This document shows, piece by piece, positions 11,301 to 23,300 of a stretch of DNA of 44,818 nucleotides. Positions within the stretch are counted from its first letter, which is position 1, and the number at the start of each line of letters is the position of its first letter. The stretch comes from Acanthaster planci. Lineage: Eukaryota; Echinodermata; Asteroidea; Valvatida; Acanthasteridae. Below the pieces are notes generated by a model. It searched no databases. It was not told the origin of the DNA and saw only the letters and a list, made by a program, of their open reading frames with translations. The stretch spans positions 1-44,818 of the forward strand of contig NW_019091687.1 of NCBI RefSeq assembly GCF_001949145.1, given 5' to 3'. The translations under genes and the position numbers were made by a program.

Positions 11301-14300
11301 TTTTCCCTCCCTGAAAAGAAGTAATTCCTCCCCCTTCCCCTGGACAATATCCTTGCAACACCCATTAGAAACACAACCAGCTTGGGGTAAACTCAAGTCA
11401 CGGTGCTGAAGGAGCACCATTGGGATGTTTCCAGTTGAGTGCTGTAGCGCCACCTAGTGGCCACATGATGTCATGCCCTCCCTGACCAGTACAAGCTTTG
11501 TTTGTCACATGAAAGATCTTTCTGGAACAGTCACAATATTTGTCAATTAGTGGTTAGCAAACTGTTGCCGGCCTCAAGCACAAAAGCAAAAGAATAAACC
11601 AACAACACTGAATAATAACCAATACTATTATACACTATATATGCACAAGTGCCCAAGGTCACTCTCTTGCATGTTGGTGCAGTGCACAACACGACACAGC
11701 TGTGCTTGTTTGAGGTGTTTACCAAGTGACCCAAAGAGTGACTTCAGCATAGGAGGGTTAAAATGCCTTCCTCTTGAATGTAAATGGAACAAATTAGCAA
11801 TTTGGGGCAAAAGCTGCTCCAAGTCACGGATGAACTTTTTGAAAACTTTGGCCACCCGTACAAAATGGCAGCTAATGTTTATCAACAAAGTAGGCGTCTA
11901 CAATTGGGATTTGGAGGATATTAACCCTGCTGAAGTCACTCTTTGGGTCAAACACCTCAAGGAAGTACAGCTGTGTTGTGTTGTGCACTGCACCAACAGT
12001 CCCTNNNNNNNNNNNNNNNNNNNNNNNNNNNNNNNNNNTCACCAGTGACTGTGGGCATTTGTGCACATTTGTGCTGTAAAACCATAGGAGGGTTTTAAGG
12101 GGACAAGTTCTTGTGTTAGGAAATTTGTGCTGTAAAACCAAAGGAGGGTTGATACCATCAAGGAGCCTATCCAGCACCGTTAGTGGCCACATGGCGGTGT
12201 CGACTTTACTTAGGGGTAAACTTTACATAGGGCTCTTGAACTTTCTTTTTGTTTGGGAGAAAAGACCCCCAAAATGGAACCAGTGAAGCGTACCCAAATT
12301 CCTGACAGAGTGGCTGGCCTTTTATCCAGGCTGAATACTCACCAGGGGCACACCTTCCCGACAATTTTTTTTTTTTAAGTCAGTTTTGAGTTGTTTGGCC
12401 AAACAACCTGATTGTATCAGTGCCTCAAGTTTGTAAAACTGAAAGGAAACAAGACCTGTACCTGTGACTGAAATTTCACGATACCAGAATGGTGGAAGAT
12501 AGACGTTGGGCTAATGCATAACAACTTCACTTGTCCTAAAAAGAACAGGTTTTAACCGGAAAAAAAGCAGCAATTATTCAGGTCAAGAAAGCAGCAGCTT
12601 ACCCAGGTTTAATTTGCCATTTGATACGGGGAGGATTTTTCACAATCAAATCACATTTTTTTTTTTTGTCAAGAAACACTTTTGAAATTGTGAACTGAAT
12701 ACCACAGGGGATCCTGGAATGGATCGGTGAATGGCCAAAGAAAAAAAAAAAAAATTGGGACACTGCATAATGCATACCTTTAGATCAACCGAGTATGAAC
12801 TCGATCAATACATCTACCTAACTTTAGCATATTTGAAGGATGGATAAATACACGTACATGTACAAGCAAAGCTGGTCTGCATGCCTATTTGAGCGATTCC
12901 ATAGAGAACTTGACAAGGCTACAAAATAAAGGAAGATTGTTAAATCAACAAGCACCATGGTTACAAATGTGGTGTCACATCTGAGTTGTAAATGTCGAAA
13001 ATGATCAAAAAGAAAGAATGCGGTGAGACGAGTGTATTTTCCTCTATCTTGAAGAGACATGTTCTGGCTAAAGTCGTCGATTTGTAGCAGTTAGTTTGGC
13101 TCCTTGTTTTAGCCTGCAAAAGGCAGCACTTCATGCACACTTCTGTTATCAAGTCATAGAGAATGTTCCACATTCTCTGCGGAAAGAGCTTCTGCTTGGT
13201 TACAAGTTATATCTTTCTAACATGTGCCAACAAACAGTCATGTAACTATCCACAACATGACCAACCGAGATCGTGTGGCGATGCCTGGAAACCTTGCGAG
13301 AAATCGCGCCATGATGTACGTCAAAACATTTGTCGACTGGCACTAAGCAAATGCAGAAACAATCAAAGTCTTGTTTGCTTTCTGTATTCCATGTGTGAAA
13401 AACTTGCGTAAGAAGACATGTGATGTGAATACAGGTAAAAGTTGTAATTGCATAGACGCCATTTGAGCAAGCGATACGCCTGCGCAATGCACATTATTGC
13501 GTAGGCACAGGTGCCGCGGCAGGCACGTGCATCTGGTGAGCCTGCACCTAAGCATTACCATAAACTGCGCAGGCGTATGGCTTGCTCAAATGGTGCCCAT
13601 GGTAATTACACCTTTTGGGCAGAGTTATCCATCTTGTGCCTTCAGCGCTATACGATCTTTGGTTCGGACTAGTTTGTTCGGGTTGAGTTGAGCATATGCC
13701 GAGCCCTCAGATGTCCCTGCACCGGGCCCGACTGCTGTAGCAAGTATTGCTCTGTGACGTTGCCTCCAAGTGTAAAAAAACTGTGAAGTTGCAGTGACTA
13801 ATGCTGTTTAGAGAGTGAACAAATGTCTGCCGAGGGAAAATGTCCGTAACACCCAGCTTTGATAGAACAGTCCCAAGACCTCTGATTTCAATATGATTTT
13901 ACGTACACCCTAGGTTGTTAGGATTAAGAATTGTAGTCGTGTTATCTTGTCATTTTCAAACTGCCGGTATTTGTGGCCATAAATAATATCGTGTCTTGGA
14001 CAATTTGTTGTGGGAATAATGCTGTCGAACTAACCGCTGAATTGCCCATTTTCAAAATTCAAGTCACACACCAGATTGTGCCTCAGGCTGCCGTGCTAGA
14101 AGGGTACAAATCAGAAGCTGAATACAGTCTTCTACTCCGGGAGGTCTAGGTTTCTCAAATACCTTTGAATATTCCCTCGCCTGTTGTTTACTTTTCATTT
14201 TCTAAAGAGAAATGTTTTCTTAGACTTGTTATTGTGTGCTTTTTGAGAACATCTGTGAGTTCTGCTCTGTTTCTCTTTTCAATAAAAATTCATGGTTGGT

Positions 14301-17300
14301 TGGTAAAGATGGGAAAATTGATGTTGAAACACAGAGCAAATAATGCTTTCAATTCATCCTGTAAAAATTGTTTTTTATCCAACACAGCCTTCACATTAGT
14401 TATTAACCCTAACCCTCCTCAATCCTCCAACAGGTGAAGGATTGAGGAGGGTTAGGGTTAAACATTACCAAGCCACGCTGTGCGCAACATAACTTAAGCC
14501 GTGGGCACAGTGAGAAATAACATGGCGATGATTGACTATTGAATGTTAGTTGTGCTCACAAAGGCAGCGAAGTAGGTCTTCACAGAACTTCGTTTCTGTA
14601 AAGGTGGTTCAATGTTCTGTTTGCAAAATGAAAAAATGAAAAATGGAAGAAAAAAAAAGCCCAAGATTGTGTTTGTCAAAGCACATGTGCGTGGGTGCTA
14701 AGTGGTAATAAGGCTCACCGGGTGGGGTTCACTGAAAAGCACAAATGAAAAGCTATTTTTATAAATATGTAGGTGTGCGTGCCGTCAAGCCGTCAATGCT
14801 CATGAATGGTTCTGAAGACTGGTATTAAAGTGGGTTAAATGTACGTGGACATATTTACGCTAAATAAGTTAATTGAACATCTTTGTCGTGATTGATTTCG
14901 TAAACCTGCGTGATTTTGCGGCGTGGAACCCTCATTTTGACGAATGGATTCCGGATAATTTGGTTTTTAGTAATAGTGACATTATTCATGGATCAATTTC
15001 ATTTGGTTGAACTCAAGATGTCCCAAATACCCGTGGCTCTAGCCAATGACAAAGTGATTAGAAGCAGACAGGACTTGCACCAATTTGCCCCGTCCAGAAC
15101 TTGTTGAAAACCTTGCAATCATAAAATTGAACTTTCAAAACGCTGTATTCATCGGGAAAGTTGTTGGCATCTGTGGCACCAAAGTCATCCTCTCCCTTTG
15201 AAGCATCTAAAGTAAAGGAAGTTATTCAAGTTGTTTAGCTTTATTCGTGGGAACCCCTAAATTTTTTTTCCATGAACTTTTGTTCTCAGACATTACTCAT
15301 TTTCTGCCCACTTAAAAATCGGTTCCAAGAGTGTTGGTTGTTGAATGTACACAAAAAAAAGACAAAAAAAGAGTTCCTGGTTTTCATTGCCATAACTCTT
15401 AAGCCTGCGAGGCCTGAAAAAAACAATTTCTCGCTTCACAGTTGGGGTTATTTGGAGCAGACTCTTGTAGTGGCACTCTCCAAAATATTTCCCTGAGGGA
15501 ACCGAGATCTCAACAAGTTTTGCACAAAGACGACCAAGGCCGTGTCGGTGTATCGACTGAATTACCGTCTTTTGACACAAGTCACCAAGGTCAACATTTT
15601 AATTCTTTCCAAAAGATTTTTGGAAATAAGTTCCTGCTTTGCTTTGGCACTTGTGTTGTTCTGTTCCATTGCCGTTGGTCGTTGCCGTTTTCATTTCAAA
15701 AATACCCATTCGCTTTTGATAGCACTGCATCATTGGAGATACAAATACCCTAACTTGAATATTCTTGTCCAGATCACCTGGCTAAGACAAGCAGGGCCCA
15801 ATAAAACTCTCGGTTAATTTTTTTTTGAGCCAGCACAGCCTCTGTCTCATTCCTCAGAGACCCTCAAGCAGTAAGCACTGCACAGAAAAAGTTGCTGCAA
15901 TTGATGACTCAATGACACATACATGCACTTCCACAAGCACACAACTATTGATGCAATCGCCTGCCATGAAATGGTAACACAGTGTTTGTGCTAACGGTTA
16001 CATGTAACCAGGGCTCTGAAATTGGACCCAGGCTTACACATTGTTAACCCTAACCCTCCCAAGTCCTTCAAAAATCCCCTTGGTGGATTATAGACTATAC
16101 ACCACAGTCACCATTGCCTGACATGTACTTGGGACTTGATGTGTCAGTTTTTATCGAGGGCAAAGGATGTGTTGTTGGTTTAAATTTTTTTTCCCAGGAA
16201 TTAGAAAGCATCCCCCGAATTCCCTAAGAACAAGGATAGTGTTTGTCAGTCAATGTCATATACACGTACTTTAATTTATGTAACGAGTCGTGAGTTTAAC
16301 TGCAACCTTTTTCTTGCCGTGAACAATATTTTCTTTGCACAGTCGCTTGTGTAAAGCAACTTGCATAACTACCACCCAGATACAATGTAAAACCTTTGGA
16401 GGTCATTCAAGTTTTGTAAATTTGGTTGTGTAAAGTGTAAAAAGTGGTGAGTCATGAAATCACAGCACTGTGGTCTACATGTCTTTTTATACCACTTTCT
16501 CCAGAAGTCTTGGTGGTGAAAAAACAGGGATGGCTACTAATGTAAAGATGCAGTGAAGGAGAGAACATGATTGGAATTGTTTCTGTTTGGTTCGCAATTA
16601 GATATTTAAGCAAGAAAGCACTCCCTTGCCAAAATCTAGCTGCAGGGGTGTAGTGACTAAGGGGTGTGGGTGGGTGTAGTACCCCCCAGTTCCAGTTGGC
16701 AAATGGAGTTGCAGTTGGCTAATTAATCAAAAATTGGTACATAAACGATATACGTTGGCCATCGGCGTTTCCTCATAAGTATGAAATGTAGTGTGCCATG
16801 AATTTCCATTTTCCTCACTATGTGAATTGTACATGACATGAGGTTAGCAAACATGTTACACTGTACAAGTCAGCAACTTGACCCTGGTACGCCTCCTCTT
16901 TGCTGTGCCCCTGGCTAGCTTGGCAATACGGGAAAGTCTGTCTCCACTTTGAATGTTGGTTGAACAGCTGGTACAGACTACTCCAAGGAGACGCCGTAAC
17001 TATGATGGTACCACACTCGCACATGCATTCTTAAGCTTGACGCAAGCGTACTCTTGGCAAATCGGGACACTCTATTGGTCGGAGAGGCTGTAACGCGCGC
17101 ACATCACCACCTGTCCATGAGCGTTGTGCCATCACAATAATAGCTTGTAGTTCTGGAGAAGCTGACTCACACTCCATATTTTCACAGCGATGTTGGAGAG
17201 TTCTGTTACAGAATTCTTGCGTGTGGCCGACCCACAGCCCGAGGGTAGTAAAAAAAAAAAATCACTTGATGGCTCGGATGGGATTTGACCACTTGACCAA

Positions 17301-20300
17301 TTCATTCACCGGGTGGGTTGGTCGGCTCAAATCCAATACAGCAGCAGATACCGCAAATAGTCAGTGACATTATTTTGCCCCAGCAAGCTTATGATTGTTT
17401 GTATTTGGCAACTCTGGGACCCAACCATGAACACAGTGTGAATGCATATATGCCAGTGTAAGGGCAAAAACCTTTTTGTTGTATGATACAGCCGCTAAAA
17501 ATGTATGTGAACTTGGGAAATATAGGCTACTGGTTTTCCATGCAGGTAACGCTGTCTGATAAGACTGATTCAGTTTGGCATGATTACAAAAAAAGATACA
17601 TACATGCCGTTTCTGTACTAGTATAGTTTGGTACGAGTGCCAGACTTAAGGTAGAGGAATTGTTACTTTCCAACCTCCGGACACTGAAAACTTCACTTAG
17701 TTCCGAGAAAAGCGTGCCGAAGTATCGGACAAAGGCTGTAATACGGTTTTGATTGACCTTCAGTGGACCAGGTCATGGTTAGAGCAGCTCTCCTATGTTA
17801 CCAACAGTGTTGACAGCCGCGCATGCCAACCAGCGGGAGTAGCGCACATGCACCTGTCTAATTTGCATATTTCATGGATAGGTCCATTCCATGGTAAAGG
17901 AACATGTTGACACATTTTGACACATTAGAAATGGTGCCGTGGGAGTATTGTTAAAACCAGCCAAAGAACCACAGGTGCATTGAATTTCTCTTTTCAAAAC
18001 TACTTGATCTTTTTAAATTTTGAATGTAAATGCCATTGGTAAGTGAATGATGCCAAAGAAAAACAGCTAGTTTTATTTTGCAAGTGTTCAAACAACACCG
18101 CATTTCACATGCGTCATTCTGTATTGCCCCCAGATTATTAGTAACCGCTGAAAAGAAAGGATACTTGTAATAGCACAGTGGCTTTGTGCATCGAGGATTT
18201 GACGGAAGGAGGCGTGGTCAGTCAGTGAGTCAGGAGGCTGATGTGAGCTGAATTTGTTTGTTTCTAAGGGAGTTAAAAACAACAACATCAACAAACAACA
18301 TATACATCACGCACTACCGCGCCAGTGTGGATTTGAATGAGGCTTTTGCTTCAGATAGAGCAATTGACAGGCACGGCATCTTTGAGAATACTTTGAAATC
18401 CACCGCCTCATTTTTGAAATATGGTCAAATGCATTGCCACGGTAAAAGCCCCTAAGCAGTTGAACGTGCTGTGGCAAAGAAGAAATGGCAAGGTATGAAC
18501 ACTTTTGGTTCAATTGATATATAATTTTGTCACATTCGTGTGGCTCAGTAATCCATCACTTGTTTTCTGGACAGGTTCCACCAGGCCGCCGGGTGCTATT
18601 TAATTTTCATAGTCATAGTCGCACTGAACAAAAGGAAGGGAAGAAAAATTGGCAGGTTTCCCAGGGTGGAGAGCTTATGAAAGGCTGGCCATTTTGGAAG
18701 TCCTTTTGTCGTGCTTTATGTGGACATTTTCAGCTGGAGGCACTTAGCCTTGAATGCACAGAATAAGCGAGGCTGGTTACCGGTGGAGTTCCATTGTGCT
18801 GCTCTGTTTGTCTGGAAAGTGAAATTGAGCTTACAGTTCACGTATGACACAAACGTGCACACCTTGTGCGGGGGAGGGGTGCATTTTTTTTAAGGTCGTT
18901 GTTGTAAAGTGACATTTCGTTTTAGATTACGTCATTCAACGGCCTGAAAGTAAGCATTTACATACTTGGGTACTGCAAAAGAGCATTGGCCTTGAAATGA
19001 TGCAAAACGGAGGCATCAAGAGTTTGTGAAAGAAATTCTCGACTTGTTAGATATCTTACTGCTGACAAGTGTTTGAAAAGAATCGAATAGGTTTCATGGG
19101 GAAATTCTGCAAGATTTCAAAGTGCTGAACTGCTAGGGTTGAGGATTGGAGCCTGCACTTTTTAAATATTAAACCCTGACCTAGCGTTAATACCAAGAGG
19201 GGTAAATTCCATGCTTAACCTGTTTGATATAACGACCCTTTTGTGATGTTCAGTTCATCTGACTGAGCAATTTTACTTCAGGTCACCCATCCAAATGACC
19301 TCGAAAAATGCCCTTTCATTTTTTTTTCTCCATTTCTTCCCCGTCAAATCAGGAGAAACTGCTGAAATAGTAAGACCTTTGAGAGTATTCCGAATGTGCG
19401 ATAAAAGCAGACCTTCGGTGTAGTCAGTTAGTGTCAGGAAAGTGTAATGTTGTGATGTCCCGAAACCTGATTTTTTTTAATCCCAGAGTCGCCATGCTGG
19501 AACTGCACATTTTGACACTTTCTTCATCAATGTTGCAAATTGACCTTTGCGGAAAAATCAAAATAACACTGTAGATGGCCCTTGCATAAAAAATGGCTAA
19601 ACTGAAAAATTTACAAAAAAGGAGGTTGAATGGGATACATAAGGACTCTGTAAAAAAAAAAAAACAACAACACTTGCATAAGCCATGTAATCTGGGAACA
19701 AAAGGTTATCAAGGCTATCTGGTTGACTAGCAGTGGCCCGAGGCCAAGAAAATGGTGTTGATTATGTTTATAGTGCATCGGCATATATGCTCTTTGAAAT
19801 GAGAGATAATAGATTTGCACTGTAAGGTGTACTGCCCTTCTGTATTTGGTGGACTCTCAGCTGTCCTTTGGGGGCATACCACACAGCCGTAACTGTTGCA
19901 TCCCCCCCCCCAAATCTCAACAACGATCTAACTGTGTACAGAGTCATTCATGCATGGCGATACATTGGGGGCATTTTTGTCGTTAGGCATCTGAATTAAA
20001 GAACTCAAAGGAAAACAAACTTCCAACTGTTTGCTGAGCCAGTCGGCAACTGAGGTCTGTTCTCCTTATTTGCAGAGTAATAGTGAACGTGTCCGTCCTG
20101 GTCTTTGTAACTTCCCAACTCAACGGTCTGAGTTAGAATGAACCAAACGAACACTTCCTTATAACTTGCATAATGCAGTTCATGTATCCGGTGACGGTAG
20201 CAGCACTACGAATGTGTAACACACCACGACTGGAAACAAGAAGAAAGAATACCCCGACACTTTTTTTTTCACGAGAAGGTTTTTTCCGTTTACTTGTGCG

Positions 20301-23300
20301 ATGTTAATTTTCTGTTGGAAAGTTGCGAGTTAAATTTGCTTTGCTTCTCACAATGAGGTAATAATCTGATGTTAGATTCAGCGCTCTGTGACTTTTTAAA
20401 TCCCATTTTCTAGTCCTGCACCAACTCTCCTACCTATTGGGAAAGTACCACAATAAGTCGTCGTCTTTGTCACTAAGTTGCAAGGTTTGAACCTCCAAAC
20501 AATCTTGTAGCCTGAATGAAAGTGAAAAACCGATGAATAGGAAGGGGAAAAATACTGAAAACACACATTTTGCACCCCTCTTAAAACAAAACAGCTCACG
20601 TCCAGAAAAATCTTAATTTTTATCAGCATACATGTGTAGTTGGGCAGATCATTATGAACCATTTTGAAATAGTCTATTATCATTTGATGAGATGTGAAAT
20701 TGATAATCTCCAATTGCCCAATTTGGGACCTTTCAAAATCGGTCTCATCACTTGGACCTCAAGATCTCAAATACACAAGAAGAAATTTCCATTTCAGTTT
20801 ATACCTTAATGCACAAAAGTCAACCCTTTTGGCAGGAATTAAGCCTTGAAAATTACTCTTCAAATTGGTAGAATGTCAATAGATGTATTTTCAAGGCTCA
20901 ATTCCTGCCAAAAGATTGACTTTTGTGCATTAAGGTATAAACTGAAATGGAAATTTCGTGGTAGCCAAGAAGAAAAAATTCCTTGGAACTGTTCAGGCAC
21001 AAAGGCATGTGCGCCATTGGGATTTTGTCTGAATGGCCTTGCCCTGTTTGGCCCATTGTGTGAAAGTTTGGATTCTTTGCAGGTCATACAAACTGCGATG
21101 TTATCCTTTAACATGTAGGGGTCATGCTCATTATGAGAAATCCCATTTTGCCATGTCCCAAAATGCATGTATAAATATTGAAGTGGAGTGGGTTATAGAA
21201 TGCGTCGAGTTAGTAATATGGCGGATGTGCAGCAAAATCACTTGTTTCTGCAGCTGATTATGAGGCCATAATAAGACATTACATGATATAATTTTGGCAA
21301 CTGAAGTCACCACGATCATAGTACTTTGATGGTGATCATTGAAGGTGTAATAATTTGCTCATAAGTTGTTCATTGGCTGTGTACATGTTCATTGGGAAGT
21401 ACGTATCACTGACTTTGGCTTTTATGTCCATCCACCCATTGGTACATGATGGGTTTACCTTTTGTCCATAACCTGAGAAAAAGGGGGATACGTACATGTA
21501 TAAAGGCTTTGCGTGGTAGCCATCTTGCAGGGCAGTTCTTTTGTTCCACAGTGAAACCTTTGGGCAGACCCTGTGGAACAAAAGCATTGGCCTGCAAGAT
21601 GGCAGCAATGCAAACCCTCTATTACATGTATTACGAGTGTTTTGTTAACGGAGAAATATGTGCTTGGGTTTGTTATAGAACCATGGTTCCTTTAAGATGG
21701 GTTTCTTGAGAATGGATGCGACAAATGCCCAAGCTGTCATTGTCAGTGTTATTCTCCTAGCCAAGCATATTTATTCTCAATCATAAAAACCTTTTATGTC
21801 AGCAAGTTTAAAGACACAATTTTTTAAAGTACAGATTTCCTATGATTTTGTTGACAATGCTAATTCATTTTTTAAAACATCCCTGTAGCCCTATAATGGC
21901 ATGTGCCTGTCACAAGTAGTCACATACCAGTCTCCTTATATGAAAATTGGCAGAGGAGTGGCTTGTACTGCGTGAAGTCGGGCAGTGTGATGAGCCAGCC
22001 AGTGCTTAAACACTCATTCAGTACCAGGCACGTGATGGGCTATCAACAAATAGGAATGGCTAAACTGTCTTAGGTACAGGTATTTCTGAATTAGGATTCA
22101 AAATCTGCCCGGACGCACCCAATGAAAAATAAAAACCAGTTCAAATTTTCCATTCGTGTTTTAACCGTCCCCAATCCGCTTCGAGTGAGAATAAGAGAGA
22201 TTACGCTTCCACACAGCAGTGGTAGTCCAGTGGCGGGGAACTCACCCGCATGCCCACGCAGGTTTATGCATGCTCGGCGCAGGACGTGCTGAGCGCACGC
22301 GAGCAGTTTCCATTGGATGGTGTGGCCTCTGCCTGGTTGCCTGGTTGCAGGAGTTCTGGTTGAGAAGCTTCCCACCGGTCTGTCTCATGTTTGCTAGTGA
22401 GGGTGTAGGTCTACCGCTACTCGGGACAGATACTGGGAAGCATGCCTAGAAATGGCTCTGCTTTCTGCCAAAGGTTTCCACACCAGAAAAAAATTAAAAA
22501 GCCGCTTTTACACTTGTCAGCTTTGAGCCTCACACATTTTGTGTGATCAGGTATGGTTACTTCATTTGCAAATCTTCCAACCAATGCGTAGAACAGTTAC
22601 TTCCGATGATGAAAATCTAAGTGAAACATCTGGTTTCATCACACAGCCGTAACAAATTAAAACTGCATAAGAAAGTGAACGGTCTCTCTCTCCCCCAAAC
22701 GGTCTGCTCGCTTCGCATGGTTAGCGATACAAATGTACTACCTGTATCATTGTTCTTGTTTATTTTGGACATAGATCTCACCCTTTGATCTCCATGTGGC
22801 GTTTTGTGAGATTTTCCAGATGAGATCTCAGTGATGGCGGAAATTCTCCACAATTTTTGGGGGGAGATTGCCAAACTCGGCCAATTGTCAGCATTAGTCA
22901 GAGCCAAATTCTGCGGGGTGCAAAAAGAATATTAATTCGACTGAATCAAGAAGAAATGGAAAAGAAATTTGGCATGACGTTCCTCTTAACCGAAGTAAAC
23001 TTATTCCTCTGTATCTGGTTTTACCATACATTTCTCAGTTTGGCAAGAGTGTAGTGTTTTGTCAGTGCTTGTGATGTATGAAACTTAACCCTAAGTTAAC
23101 AACAAATCTGCCAAAGATGCAGACAGTTGTTCAACAGGTGTACTCTCTCGGGATAACAGGTTTTGGGAACTTCCCTCATTACATATACTGAACTATTTTG
23201 ACATATTCTCACGAACAATTATCACTTTGGTGCCTGACTGACATCGAAACACTTTGAAGGTTTTTGCAAAGCTCAGCGTAGGCCCAAGTTGTACTTTTTA

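Noticed and set aside
11641-12192. Open frames crossing the 34-N gap on both strands
   Set aside because: They arise from the N run and the inverted repeat; no recognisable protein.
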